NCBI GenBank assembly: GCA_021770785.1
Contig: JAETQH010000019.1
Location: 1 to 64,000 of the forward strand
Direction of reading: 5' to 3'
DNA from: Lachnospiraceae bacterium
GTDB lineage: Bacteria; Bacillota; Clostridia; Lachnospirales; Lachnospiraceae
Length of the DNA stretch: 64,000 nt
Below, piece after piece: positions 1 through 9,279 of the stretch (within the stretch, counting starts at the first letter, position 1; each line of letters begins with the position of its first letter). Both the position numbers and the translations under genes were made by a program. The notes under the pieces were generated by a model. That model saw only the letters and a program-made list of their open reading frames with translations. It ran no database searches and was not told the origin of the DNA.

Positions 1-298
1 TGAAAAAACGAAATATGGGAATGATTGAGAATATAAAGAAGTTGTTCATAGGTACACCGGCTATATTTTAGCCGGTGCAATACCCGTCTCGTTCAGCCGG
101 AAGGCTGAACTGTTACCAAATTTGTCACTCCCGATAGGGAGGATAAGAAAATAAAATAAAAGAAATGAAAAAAGAGCGGTAATTCGGGCTTTGTCGAGTT
201 TCCGAGACCGCTCTTGACTAAATAGGGAGGAATATTTTTTGAAAAAGAATAAGAGCAGTTGCTTTTTGAGTAGAAAAATGGTTGTTTTTTAGAGAGAA

Positions 299-333
299 AA
301 CCCCCGCATAATCCCAGTGTTATGCGGGGGTTC
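299..333 (-). terminator. Strong GC-rich hairpin
   Basis: CCCCCGCATAA and TTATGCGGGGG pair perfectly around an 8-nt loop. Read on the minus strand the stem is followed by TTTTC, so it most resembles a minus-strand terminator, possibly a back-up for the sugar-binding operon that ends at 608. Confidence 0.6.
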
Positions 334-492
334 GTGTTCCTTATTATACCATACCAAGTAATAACCGGGAACTACAGCAGAAGAAACAGTGGAGTCCCCT
401 ATCTTTTTTCTCATAAAAAGAGGGTTCTATTGCATTGCATTCTTAGTTTCGCAGAATTTCAACAAATAGCGTATTTTTTCGACAAAATACAC

Positions 493-534
493 AAAAAGGG
501 ACTGAAAAATCCTTAAAATTTTTCAATCCCTTTT
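493..534 (-). terminator. Terminator of the mgl/two-component operon
   Basis: Arms at 493-510 and 518-534 pair around a 7-nt loop. One position pairs only in the minus-strand RNA (a G-U wobble; it would be a C-A mismatch on plus). A TTTTT run follows on minus. Both points assign it to the minus-strand operon ending at 608. Confidence 0.75.
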
Positions 535-607
535 CCTGGTGTCCTGTCGCATTCCTAACCTTATTTGATTGTTCTAAAAATGCTCCTCTGTTCCTTTCCC
601 CCAAGGC

Positions 608-1663
608 CTACGTGGACGGCCGGGAGTTTTCTATGTAGTCCTCCACCTCTTCCGCCCTTACCTTGGCATAGGGCAGTCGTATGTATTTTCCCTCTTCTAA
701 CCCTAACTCCGTCAGATCACCGCCCACGGAAAGCTGGTAAGCGAGATTTAACATGGCCTCTGCCTGCCCTTTCTTATCGTTATAGACCGTACCTGCCATC
801 TCGCCGCTTGCCACCGCTGCAAGCCCCACATCCGTCCCGTCAATTCCGACAATGACCGGCCATCTGTCCTGTTCTAAGCCGGAGGCCTTTAACGCGTCGA
901 TTGCTCCTAACGCCATATCATCATTGTTGGCGAGCACCAGCTCGATTTCCTCTCCATATTCGCTTAACATCTGCGTCATCTTCGTCTGCGCCTGCGCCCT
1001 GTTCCAGTTTGCAATGGCGTAACCTAGCTTTTCCACCTCCACCCCGTTTTCCACCAGCGTGGACACGGAGTACTCTGTCCTTACAATGGCATCCTGATGT
1101 CCTGCTTCCCCCTCCAGTACCGTGTATTGGAAAATGCCGTCGCCGTTTTTATCCGCTTCGGGATGCGCTTGAAACATATCCGCCGCAATTTCCCCCTGCA
1201 TAATGCCGGACTCAAAGGCTTTCGCCCCCACATAATAAAGCTGCTCCCAGCGCTCTAAATCTTCCTCCACCAGCTCCCGGTTAAAAAAGATGACCGGAAC
1301 CTGATTTTTCTCCGCCAAATCAATAATGGTAGTGGGCTCTGTCCGGTCCACCAGATTCACACAGATGACATTGCAGCCGTCATCTAACATTTCTTCCACC
1401 TGGCTGTTCTGGGTGGTCTGACTGTCCGCCGCATTGTATATTTCAACATTGATTGCCACCCCTGTTTCATCCTCCTTCCGCCCCGCATAAGCGCCAAACT
1501 CCTCCATCAGCTGGGACACAAAGGTATCATACTGGTCATACACCGTCACACCAATCTTAATGCTCTTTGGCTCTTTCCCCTGAATTCCGCCGCTGCAGCC
1601 GCTAAAGCTTCCCAAAAACAGGCATGCCGCCGTTCCTAACGTAAAAATTTTTTTTCTCTTCAT
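608..1663 (-). CDS. Galactose/glucose-type sugar-binding lipoprotein (MglB-like)
   Basis: This 351-residue protein is a periplasmic-binding-fold sugar-binding lipoprotein of the MglB type. Its signal peptide ends in a lipobox-like FSGC near residue 23. The stretch DKNGDGIFQY matches the EF-hand-like calcium loop of the E. coli galactose-binding protein, and the following EGEAGHQDA, ANNDDMALGA and GIDGTDVGL blocks are also typical. It is the last gene of the minus-strand operon, 12 bases after the membrane-anchored binding protein, with a good AAGGAG site. It may feed the MglAC transporter encoded upstream or present ligand to the sensor. The exact sugar is inferred from the family. Confidence 0.85.
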   Translation of the reverse strand: MKRKKIFTLGTAACLFLGSFSGCSGGIQGKEPKSIKIGVTVYDQYDTFVSQLMEEFGAYAGRKEDETGVAINVEIYNAADSQTTQNSQVEEMLDDGCNVICVNLVDRTEPTTIIDLAEKNQVPVIFFNRELVEEDLERWEQLYYVGAKAFESGIMQGEIAADMFQAHPEADKNGDGIFQYTVLEGEAGHQDAIVRTEYSVSTLVENGVEVEKLGYAIANWNRAQAQTKMTQMLSEYGEEIELVLANNDDMALGAIDALKASGLEQDRWPVIVGIDGTDVGLAAVASGEMAGTVYNDKKGQAEAMLNLAYQLSVGGDLTELGLEEGKYIRLPYAKVRAEEVEDYIENSRPST

Positions 1664-1675
1664 AATGCTCCTTAC

Positions 1676-2653
1676 TCACTGTACAATGGGGAACAGCACC
1701 TTCTGGTTATCCGCATCATACAGATTTTCCCGGTCAACCACCAGATAACCGGTCAGGCTGTTTTCCACACCTGCCAGATGATATCTGAGTGCGTCTGCCA
1801 TAGATTCCATACTCTGGTATCCCATGTTAAATTCATTTGGTACCACCAGTGCGTGTATCATTCCTTTATCCAGATAATAAACTGCCTTTTCCGAACAGCC
1901 CACTCCGTATAACAGACAGGGAGTTCCTCCGTATTCCTCTCCCCACAAATCATCTATGATACGCTCTGTCTCGTCATTTCCAAGGGCGACGATTGCATCT
2001 GCAGCCTCCGGCATACCAGACTGCTGCTTTTCTTTTCTTTCCTGCAATTCTTTATTGTCCATATTCCACACAACCTCTGCCCCTGCAGACTCAAAAACCT
2101 CCAGCAGCCCCTGCAGGCGCTGCTGCATGGAAAGCTGTCTCTGATTCCCCGACAAAATCCCGATTTTTTTTCCTTTCATGTTTTCCCCCAGCTCCTGTTT
2201 CACCGCCTCTCCAAGCGCCAGCCCCAACGCCCTGTTATCCGGTCCCACATAGGTGCAGATTCCTTCCGTTTTAATATCTGTTTCCAACAGAATAATGGCA
2301 GCTTTCTCTTTCACCTCCGCCCATTCCTTTAAATCAACATCGCTAGAAACCATCTGGAGAATCACGCCCTCCGCTCCGTTTTCCAATTCCCGCTGTGCTA
2401 ACGCCAGTTCTTCCTCCGGGCTGTTTAATTCCCCTGTAGAAACATAATTTAAATCCATGTTGTAATCCTTTGCCGCCTGCTCTAACCCCTGGCGCAGGGA
2501 AATCCATCTATCACTGTTACTGTTGTTTACAATCACGGAAACAGAATGGGATTTCTCATCTCTCCCAGCATGGAACATACCGTAGGCTGCCCACACAACG
2601 ATTGCGGCAAGAGCGAGAATCAGCACGCCAAAATGCATTTTATTTTTCGTCAT
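1676..2653 (-). CDS. Membrane-anchored sugar-binding-like protein beside a YesM kinase
   Basis: This 325-residue protein has one N-terminal membrane segment (about residues 8-25) with no lipobox cysteine, then a two-lobed sugar-binding fold of the LacI/ribose-binding class (VSVIVNNSNSDRW start, VALGNDE and LYGVGCS blocks). Its start overlaps the kinase stop by 14 bases (SD GGAGAGCGGAAGG), so the two are probably co-translated. Anchored binding proteins of this type act as extracellular co-sensors for LytS/YesM-type kinases; XylFII with LytS in clostridia is the known example. The co-sensor role here is inference. A plain transport binding protein would normally be a lipoprotein. Confidence 0.75.
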   Translation of the reverse strand: MTKNKMHFGVLILALAAIVVWAAYGMFHAGRDEKSHSVSVIVNNSNSDRWISLRQGLEQAAKDYNMDLNYVSTGELNSPEEELALAQRELENGAEGVILQMVSSDVDLKEWAEVKEKAAIILLETDIKTEGICTYVGPDNRALGLALGEAVKQELGENMKGKKIGILSGNQRQLSMQQRLQGLLEVFESAGAEVVWNMDNKELQERKEKQQSGMPEAADAIVALGNDETERIIDDLWGEEYGGTPCLLYGVGCSEKAVYYLDKGMIHALVVPNEFNMGYQSMESMADALRYHLAGVENSLTGYLVVDRENLYDADNQKVLFPIVQ

Positions 2654-4505
2654 CCTTCCGCTCTCCTTTCAGCTGTTTTAGCTTTCCGCCTTCTAAAAGC
2701 CCCACCGTCTCCTGGGAATACTCAATATAGGGAAGATGGATGCGCACCGTAGTTCCCTCGTCCGGCCGGCTTTCAATCTCTAGTCCATAGCGCTTTCCAA
2801 AGCGGAGCTGGATACGGTTATGGACATTGATGATCCCCACGCCGGAGCCCTTTTTCCGCACCCGGTTATTTTCTGTCAAAAGGGCGTCCACCGTCTCCTT
2901 TGGCATACCTATGCCGTTGTCCTTCACCTCGATATAGACCTCGTCCCCTCTCCTGCAGCCCACAACCTCAATTTCCCCCTCTCCGTCCATACACTCCACA
3001 CCGTAATAAATGGCATTTTCCAACAGGGGCTGTACCACCAGCTTTACCGTGCAGCAGTTTAAAATTTCTTCCTCTATCCGAAAATCAATCCGGAAAATAT
3101 TCTTGTAACGGACTTTCTGGATATTCATATAATTTTTTGCATGTCTGATTTCGTCCTCAATGCGGATAATGGTCTTTCCCCTGCTCAAGCTGATCCTAAA
3201 CAGGCTGGCAAGCTGGGTCACCATAAACACCGCATCTTCGTAGCGCTCCCCCTCAATCATCCACACAATGGAATCTAATGTATTATACAAAAAGTGAGGG
3301 TTAATCTGAGACTGTAAGGCATCTAATTCGCTTTTCCTCTTCTCCTCCTGCTCTACTAAAATGTCGTGCATGAGCTGCTGCACCTGCTCCACCGTGGAAC
3401 GCAGTGTTTTTCCTAAATGCTCCACCTCTAAGGAACCGCCCACATAGATGTGCGGATTCATATTCCCCGCCTCCCACTCTTTGGCAGACTCATTCAACTT
3501 TTGGAGGGGCTTTGTAATTCTTGCAGATACCAGCTGGTTGAGCACAATAATCATAAGCATTGCCAGGGATACAAACAAAATTGCAAACTGCCTTGTCCCG
3601 GACAAGCCCATATTAAAGGAACTCATAGGCACCACGCTGACGATTTTCCACCCGGTATAGCTGACGGTCTTGACGGTAATCAGCCGTTTTTCCCCCTGAA
3701 ATTGCTCCTGTCTGCTGCCGTCCTCGTAGTTCACCGCTGCAAGATTATTTTCCTCATACAAATCGGTATAAATCAGCTTCTGTTTCGGATGATAAATAAT
3801 CTCCCCGTTGCTGTCCATAAGATAGACATATTCAGAGGAATTATCCGTATTAGCCTTATTCAAAAGCTGCTCAATACTACTGTAATTCATATCCACCAAC
3901 AGCACTCCTAAGGTGGAATTGCCCCGATTAGTCAGCTCCACCGCCTGGCTTAGAGAAACTACCCAGTAATAGCGGTAACTGGTATTATCAAAAAGGTTCT
4001 GCACATGGGGTGTGGAAAAATGAATATTCTCCATCTGCCCCACTGCCTCGGTAAACCATTCCTGATGCACAATGTCTAAAATTTCTTTCTCTGTCGCCAC
4101 CGGGGCAGCCGCCACCAGTTCCCCGCTGTTAGTATAGCAGGCAATACTGATGAGGTTATCTTTATTCGCCTCGTATAGCAGATTCATCTCTTCCTCTAAG
4201 GTTTCCGTAGCTAAATCCTTATTCTTGATGACACTGTAATACATGGCATCGGAAATACGCCTCATGTTCCTCAGATATGTCTCTAAATTGATGGCAGTCT
4301 GGTTTAATAACTGCTCAGAACTCTCGATGGTCATATCCTCCATCTGGTTTACAAATCGGTTATAGAGGGATACGCCTATCGTTCCCATACCAAGCACCGC
4401 CACCACCGTAAAGGAGATGGAAATCGTCATCTGAATCGACTGGGGTCTGATATATTTTGTGATATATGCCATTAACTTTTTCTGATACTCTTTTATCTTT
4501 TTCAA
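2640..4505 (-). CDS. YesM-type sensor histidine kinase
   Basis: This 621-residue membrane kinase has a TM helix at about residues 25-45, an extracellular Cache-like domain to about 295, a second TM at about 300-322 and a HAMP linker. A His_kinase box follows with QINPHFLYNTLDS as the phosphoacceptor motif, then an HATPase domain (VVQPLLENAIYYG, DNGIGMP, GSGVGIINVHNR). The start is TTG at 4505, overlapping the upstream regulator's TGA as TTGA, with GTGGAG just ahead. With the AraC-type regulator and the anchored binding protein it forms a sugar-responsive signalling set, probably controlling the adjacent mgl genes. Confidence 0.9.
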   Translation of the reverse strand: MKKIKEYQKKLMAYITKYIRPQSIQMTISISFTVVAVLGMGTIGVSLYNRFVNQMEDMTIESSEQLLNQTAINLETYLRNMRRISDAMYYSVIKNKDLATETLEEEMNLLYEANKDNLISIACYTNSGELVAAAPVATEKEILDIVHQEWFTEAVGQMENIHFSTPHVQNLFDNTSYRYYWVVSLSQAVELTNRGNSTLGVLLVDMNYSSIEQLLNKANTDNSSEYVYLMDSNGEIIYHPKQKLIYTDLYEENNLAAVNYEDGSRQEQFQGEKRLITVKTVSYTGWKIVSVVPMSSFNMGLSGTRQFAILFVSLAMLMIIVLNQLVSARITKPLQKLNESAKEWEAGNMNPHIYVGGSLEVEHLGKTLRSTVEQVQQLMHDILVEQEEKRKSELDALQSQINPHFLYNTLDSIVWMIEGERYEDAVFMVTQLASLFRISLSRGKTIIRIEDEIRHAKNYMNIQKVRYKNIFRIDFRIEEEILNCCTVKLVVQPLLENAIYYGVECMDGEGEIEVVGCRRGDEVYIEVKDNGIGMPKETVDALLTENNRVRKKGSGVGIINVHNRIQLRFGKRYGLEIESRPDEGTTVRIHLPYIEYSQETVGLLEGGKLKQLKGERKDDEK

Positions 4506-6115
4506 CTCTGCTCCACTTTGCCTGCTTTATATTTTGAAGGCGGCATCCCAAACTGTTTTTTAAATACATAGCTGAAATAATTCGGATCGGAATAGCCCAC
4601 CTTTTCCGCAATGATATAAGTTTTTTCATTCTGGTTCAAAAGAAGCTCCAATGCCACCTCCATTCTGTAATCTGTCAGATAATTGATGAAGGTCTTTCCT
4701 GATTCTTTCTTAAATACAGTGGAAAAATAAGCGGCACTGACATTTAAAACACTGCAGATGGTCTCTATGCTTAAATCCTGGTCCGCATAGTGCTCCTTCA
4801 CATATTCCATCGCCTTTGTCACAAAGGATTTTGTAGTGTCCTGTCTCTCGTGCAGTACCATTTTCTGCATCTGCAGGCACTTATCGTTCAGCCACACGCC
4901 CAATGCCTCCGGTGACTCTATCTGCATTGCCTGGATATAGACATCGCTGTTTTCACCGAAAATCTCATCCGGGTTCATCCCATGGTCAAAGCCGAACCGG
5001 AACAGCTCCGCAATCAGTCCCATAATAAGAATCTTATATTTCTGCAGGGACATCCTGCTGCCGGAAAGTTTTTCTGTAAATTCCCGGACTGCCTCCTGTA
5101 GGGGCACCTCCTCCCCTACCTTTATCTTTTTTAAGATTTTCTCAATATAGGGTTGTTCCCAGGGCATATCCGCATTTTCCTGGGGGTCCGTCTCCGCAAT
5201 GCTGATGGCTCTGGTATTTCCGTACAGCACCCGGTAGGAAACGGCGTTCTTCGCTCCCTGGTAGGAGACGCAAAGCTGTCCCGGCTCCTTACACACATAC
5301 CCCACGCCTGCCGTCACCCGCGCCTTGCATACCCGCTTTGCCATTTTGCAGATTTTATCCATGGTATCCGTAAAATGGGTCACAGCCTCCTCTTCCGGCA
5401 GCTGCGCAATGACAACGCTGTCCCCTAAATATGTCACTATCCTGCTGTCCCATTTCCCCGCCAGCTGTTCCTGAACCAACCTTTTTACCGAAACCGCCAA
5501 AAGGAACGGCTCAAGGGGTTCATCCTCCCCGGATTCCGGCGTGCTGATGTGCAGCACCGTAACCACATAATAAGGACCCTTCAGTTCTATCTGATAGCCT
5601 CTGGCATACTTTTCAATCTCCTTTTCCGGAATCCGCCCTTCCATTAAAGAAGCATAAAAATTCTCCTGCAGTACCGGAAGGCTTTCTAAATAATACTCCC
5701 GCAGCTTATCCATATTTCGCTTCTCATCTAACTCCCTGTCGAGATTTTCCTTTACTCTCGTAAATACTTCCCGCAGTTCATTGGCATTGACAGGCTTTAA
5801 AATGTATTCCTCCGCCGAGATCTTAATCGCCTCTTTTGCGTATTCAAACTCGTCAAACCCGGAAAAAATAATGACCTTCATGTTTTGATAAAGCTCTTTT
5901 AATTTCCGGCAGAGAGTCAACCCGTCCATGTAAGGCATCTTGATGTCCGTCATCACCACATCCACCTGCAGCTCCTCTGCCATTTCCAATGCTTCTACCC
6001 CATTTCTGGCATAGCCTGCAATGCAAAAGCCCATATTTTCCCAGTCCAGCTTTTTTATAATAATCCGGATTACCTCTTCCTCATCATCCACCAGTAATAC
6101 AGAATATCGGTTCAT
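4502..6115 (-). CDS. YesN-type response regulator, receiver plus AraC DNA-binding domain
   Basis: This 537-residue regulator has an N-terminal CheY-like receiver (VDDEEE acidic pocket, phosphoacceptor Asp57 in TDIKMPYMDG, Lys in ILKPV). A roughly 300-residue middle region follows, then a C-terminal AraC pair of helix-turn-helix motifs (ICSVLNVSAAYFSTVFKKE and VGYSDPNYFSYVFKKQFG). It is the partner of the overlapping YesM kinase. The site AGGAG lies ahead of ATG. The likely target is the weak -35 promoter in front of the first mgl gene; this is inferred from position only. Confidence 0.9.
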   Translation of the reverse strand: MNRYSVLLVDDEEEVIRIIIKKLDWENMGFCIAGYARNGVEALEMAEELQVDVVMTDIKMPYMDGLTLCRKLKELYQNMKVIIFSGFDEFEYAKEAIKISAEEYILKPVNANELREVFTRVKENLDRELDEKRNMDKLREYYLESLPVLQENFYASLMEGRIPEKEIEKYARGYQIELKGPYYVVTVLHISTPESGEDEPLEPFLLAVSVKRLVQEQLAGKWDSRIVTYLGDSVVIAQLPEEEAVTHFTDTMDKICKMAKRVCKARVTAGVGYVCKEPGQLCVSYQGAKNAVSYRVLYGNTRAISIAETDPQENADMPWEQPYIEKILKKIKVGEEVPLQEAVREFTEKLSGSRMSLQKYKILIMGLIAELFRFGFDHGMNPDEIFGENSDVYIQAMQIESPEALGVWLNDKCLQMQKMVLHERQDTTKSFVTKAMEYVKEHYADQDLSIETICSVLNVSAAYFSTVFKKESGKTFINYLTDYRMEVALELLLNQNEKTYIIAEKVGYSDPNYFSYVFKKQFGMPPSKYKAGKVEQS

Positions 6116-6158
6116 ACTCTCTTCTCACTCCTATCCTTTCGTCTCTGCCCTTTCCTAT

Positions 6159-6175
6159 GCAGCGCATAGCGCTGC
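6159..6175 (-). other. Intercistronic hairpin
   Basis: GCAGCGC-ATA-GCGCTGC forms a compact 7-bp hairpin between the small membrane gene and the response regulator. It lacks a T-run. It could mark an RNA processing point rather than a terminator. Confidence 0.35.
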
Positions 6176-6179
6176 TATA

Positions 6180-6491
6180 TTATGCGCCGTATTTTCGGTT
6201 CATCCGCTTCCAAAGAAAACCCATAAGGAAAATACACACAATGATTTCCGCCACCGCCGCATAGACATTGATAAAAACCAAAATCCCCATAAGAAAAGTT
6301 GCTGCTGCGAAGAACAGAAGCAGCTTCCCCGCTCCCATGGCATAGCCCTTTTCATCCCGGACCGGAGCCTTGTCTTTTCCGCGGATGGCATTCACATCCT
6401 GCAGCACCAAAAGCCTTATCGCATAATAGATGCAGACTACAAAAATGAGAAGCGGAATCCCCGCCTGTTCTAAAAACATCTCTACTGTCAT
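6180..6491 (-). CDS. Small three-helix membrane protein
   Basis: I do not recognise this 103-residue protein. It has three likely membrane helices (GIPLLIFVVCIYYAIRLLVL, LLLFFAAATFLMGILVFI, VAEIIVCIFLMGFLW) with basic loops. I chose ATG at 6491 because GGGAGG sits 7 bases upstream; a longer frame exists without a comparable site. It lies between the mgl permease and the response regulator in the same direction, so it is probably expressed with the sugar transporter. No function is claimed. Confidence 0.65.
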   Translation of the reverse strand: MTVEMFLEQAGIPLLIFVVCIYYAIRLLVLQDVNAIRGKDKAPVRDEKGYAMGAGKLLLFFAAATFLMGILVFINVYAAVAEIIVCIFLMGFLWKRMNRKYGA

Positions 6492-6540
6492 TTTGAAACC
6501 TCCCAACGCAACAGCGCTTCCGCTTTTTGAATGTCCAAAT

Positions 6541-6567
6541 AGCGGCTGAACCATTGTGTCAGCCGCT
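6541..6567 (-). other. Hairpin downstream of the mgl permease
   Basis: AGCGGCTGA and TCAGCCGCT pair across a 9-nt loop, just after the mglC stop. There is no T-run on minus. It may stabilise the 3' end of the transporter mRNA or partly terminate before the two-component genes. Confidence 0.4.
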
Positions 6568-6586
6568 ATTCATTATAAGATATCCT

Positions 6587-7576
6587 TTATTTCTTTGCTA
6601 TATATTTTCTGATATCCAGTGAAATTGCCACAAAGATTACAATACCGATTGCAATGTACTGTGCGTTTGCATCCACTCCCAGATACTGTAATGCTACCTT
6701 CAGCAGCTCGAATACCGCTACACCAATGATAGCTGAGGATACTTTACCACGACCACCGGTTACAGATACACCGCCGATGGTACATGCTGCAATTGCCTCC
6801 ATCTCATAGCCATATCCTGTCTGGATAGAAGCGCCGCCCGCCTTTGCGCCAAGCATGAAGCCTGCCAGGCCATACATAGCTGCCGCTTTCATATAAATCA
6901 AAATCAGGGTTTTCTTTACCGGAACGCCGGCAACCTCTGCCGCCTGCGGGTTACCTCCGATGGCATACATATATTTTCCGTGACGGGTCATATTAAAAAT
7001 GAACCATGTAATTGCCGCTACGATAATCGCAATCCAAATCAAATAATTGATGCCAAGGAATTTCCCGTTTGCCACGTTGGTATACTCTTTTACATATCCG
7101 CCTAACGGTGTTGCCCCTGTAACGATAAGTCCGATACCATATACAATTTCCATCATTGCCAGTGTTGCAATGAAGGGCGGTACGTTCAGATAAGCAATGA
7201 AAAATCCGGTGACACTGCCGAACAGTGCGCAGATTACCATGACGATAACAGCTACCACAAATACATTTAAGGGCTCCATATCCGGGAAAAATTTACCGGA
7301 ATAGTCCATACGCTGTAACAGCATACCGGAAATACAAGAGCCAAGACCAATCATACGTCCTGCAGAAAGGTCACAGCCTGCGGTGATAACACAGCCTGCA
7401 ATGCCAAGAGCGATGACAAGCCGCGCACTCATATTCATCAGAATATTCATCAGGTTGTTTCCGGTGAAAAAGTTATCCGAAGTGATTCCAGTGTAGATTA
7501 CCAGAATGAACATGACAATGATAACTCCGTTATTGATTAAGAAATCTTTTACTTTCTGTTGGTTTGTCTTTTCCAT
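6587..7576 (-). CDS. mglC: Galactoside ABC transporter permease MglC
   Basis: This 329-residue, highly hydrophobic permease belongs to the ribose/galactose (MglC/RbsC) family. It has about eight to ten membrane helices and typical motifs: RLVIALGIAGCVITAGCDLSAG near residues 50-70 and GGNPQAAEVAGV in the loop that contacts the ATPase. The C-terminal AACTIGGVSVTGGRG block is also typical. It lies 21 bases after mglA with GAGGAGG ahead of ATG. One MglC-type chain usually forms a homodimer channel with the double-domain MglA ATPase. Confidence 0.92.
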   Translation of the reverse strand: MEKTNQQKVKDFLINNGVIIVMFILVIYTGITSDNFFTGNNLMNILMNMSARLVIALGIAGCVITAGCDLSAGRMIGLGSCISGMLLQRMDYSGKFFPDMEPLNVFVVAVIVMVICALFGSVTGFFIAYLNVPPFIATLAMMEIVYGIGLIVTGATPLGGYVKEYTNVANGKFLGINYLIWIAIIVAAITWFIFNMTRHGKYMYAIGGNPQAAEVAGVPVKKTLILIYMKAAAMYGLAGFMLGAKAGGASIQTGYGYEMEAIAACTIGGVSVTGGRGKVSSAIIGVAVFELLKVALQYLGVDANAQYIAIGIVIFVAISLDIRKYIAKK

Positions 7577-7597
7577 TTTCTCTTCCTCCTCGTCTCA

Positions 7598-9106
7598 TCA
7601 GAACCGCGTTGCATAGCTCATAACCTTTGCCTGGGTCATCTCTTCCGGCTGGTCAATCTCTCCTGTCAGCTTTCCGTTACACATAACGCAGACTCTGTCT
7701 GCCATGCCGAGAAGCTCCGACATCTCTGATGAAATCATAATAATTGCCTTCCCCTGCTTTGCCAGATCATTCATAATCTCATAAATCTCATGTTTTGCGC
7801 CTACATCAATACCGCGGGTAGGTTCATCCATAATCAGCACATCCGGGTCATTTGCCAGCCATCTGGAAACAATAACCTTCTGCTGATTACCACCGGAAAG
7901 GTTTGCAATATGTTCTTTCATGCTGGGTGTCTTGATGGAAAGCTTTTCAATATTTTCATCTACTACCCGGTTAATGCTCTTATGGTCTAACACAAACCCT
8001 GCCTTTAAATACTTGTTATATACCGATACACCTACATTATCTTTGATGGAGAGACAGCCGAAAATACCGTTGCCCCGCCTATCCTCGGTGATAAGCCCGA
8101 TTCCGGCATTCATAGCATCAATGGGATGTTTGATTTTTACCTTTTTGCCGTGCATATAGACCTCCCCGGAAGCAACACCGCGAATACCGAAGATACCCTC
8201 CATCAGCTCCGTCCTCTGGGCACCTACCAGGCCTCCAAAGCCGAGGATTTCTCCCTTTCTTAAGGTAAAGCTTACCTTCTGGAACGAATTTTCATGGATG
8301 GAGCACAGATTTTTCACCTCCATGATAACCTCTCCCGGCTTATTTCCCCTGGGCGGATAAACATTGGTGAGCTCACGTCCCACCATCTTGGCGATAATCT
8401 GGTCTGTTGTCAGCTCCGCTGCCGGCCAGGTTCCCACATAGGTACCGTCCCGCATAACCGTAATGTCGTCTGCGATACGCTTAATTTCATCCATCTTATG
8501 GGAAATGTATACCATGGCAACACCTTTGTCCCGTAAATCGTTCATAATACGGAACAGTGCCTCCACTTCATTATCGGAAAGGGAAGAGGTAGGCTCATCA
8601 AAAATAACCACTTTCGCCTGCTGAGAAACTGCCTTTGCAATCTCCACAGACTGCATCTGCCCGATGGATAAGGTTCCGAGCTGCGCCTTCGGATCAAAGT
8701 CCATCTTCACTTCCTTTAACCACTTTTCTGTCTCCGCATACATGGTCTTGTGATCAATAATCTTAATCGGTCCGAAATTTTTTGTCGGAAACCGTCCTAA
8801 ATAAAGATTTTCTCCCACGCTTCTTGCCGGCACCGGCTGCAGTTCCTGATGTACCATGGCAATTCCATGCTTCATGGCTTCGTCGGGATTGTTAACCTCA
8901 ATCTTCTGCCCGTCTAAATAAATCTCCCCGGCATCCATCTTATAAATACCAAAGAGGCATTTCATCAGCGTAGATTTTCCGGCACCGTTTTCTCCCATCA
9001 GTGCATGAACCGTTCCGGGCCGCAGGGACAACTGTACATTGTCAAGCGCCTTTACACCGGGGAAGGATTTGCAGATACCCTTCAGCTCTAGTTTATACTC
9101 AGCCAT
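7598..9106 (-). CDS. mglA: Galactose/methyl-galactoside ABC ATPase MglA
   Basis: This 502-residue tandem ABC ATPase has a canonical N-terminal Walker A GENGAGKST, a signature-like LSIGQMQ and Walker B VVIFDEPTS. In the second half the P-loop is degenerate (GGLVGAQRTEL) and the signature is LSGGNQQK with VLIMDEPTRG. This asymmetry is usual for carbohydrate-uptake CUT2 ATPases. It is energised with MglC and fed by the MglB upstream. A 174-base gap with a strong hairpin separates it from mglB, which suggests lower expression than the binding protein. Confidence 0.93.
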   Translation of the reverse strand: MAEYKLELKGICKSFPGVKALDNVQLSLRPGTVHALMGENGAGKSTLMKCLFGIYKMDAGEIYLDGQKIEVNNPDEAMKHGIAMVHQELQPVPARSVGENLYLGRFPTKNFGPIKIIDHKTMYAETEKWLKEVKMDFDPKAQLGTLSIGQMQSVEIAKAVSQQAKVVIFDEPTSSLSDNEVEALFRIMNDLRDKGVAMVYISHKMDEIKRIADDITVMRDGTYVGTWPAAELTTDQIIAKMVGRELTNVYPPRGNKPGEVIMEVKNLCSIHENSFQKVSFTLRKGEILGFGGLVGAQRTELMEGIFGIRGVASGEVYMHGKKVKIKHPIDAMNAGIGLITEDRRGNGIFGCLSIKDNVGVSVYNKYLKAGFVLDHKSINRVVDENIEKLSIKTPSMKEHIANLSGGNQQKVIVSRWLANDPDVLIMDEPTRGIDVGAKHEIYEIMNDLAKQGKAIIMISSEMSELLGMADRVCVMCNGKLTGEIDQPEEMTQAKVMSYATRF

Positions 9107-9216
9107 TTTTCTCCTCCTTTATTCTTTCTTTATATCCATACAGATTTTCATCCGTGTAACTTCCATTCTTAAATATCCCCGTCGTCCCCTATACAATTTC
9201 ACAATCTCTTTCCGGC

Positions 9217-9263
9217 AAAAAGGCGGTGCGGGTGCCGTTTCACAACACCCGCACCGCCTTTTT
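9217..9263 (-). terminator. Intra-operon hairpin between mglB and mglA
   Basis: AAAAGGCGGTGCGGGTG-type arms at 9217-9234 and 9246-9263 pair perfectly around an 11-nt loop, with a T-run on the minus strand. It looks like a full intrinsic terminator inside the transporter operon. It would give a short, abundant mglB message plus some read-through into mglA-mglC. Confidence 0.8.
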
Positions 9264-9279
9264 GATTTTTACTGTAAAA

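Larger units (their letters stand above)
1..607. other. Left-edge non-coding region with serial hairpins
   Basis: No convincing gene is visible in these 607 bases. Hairpins come in a row: an 8-bp stem at 55-77 (CACCGGCT/AGCCGGTG), an 8-bp stem with a GGAA loop at 91-110, a CTCCC-GATA-GGGAG stem near 127-140, and a 9-bp outer stem AAGAGCGGT/ACCGCTCTT at 172-215. On the minus strand the last one runs into a T-rich tract, as a terminator would. A 17-codon frame starting TTG at 239 with a GGGAGG site at 225-230 ends at 292, just before the 301-331 hairpin. It is too short to call as a gene. Confidence 0.5.

Noticed and set aside
322..516. 64-codon frame on plus near the left edge
   Set aside because: It overlaps the terminator hairpins and shows no family resemblance.
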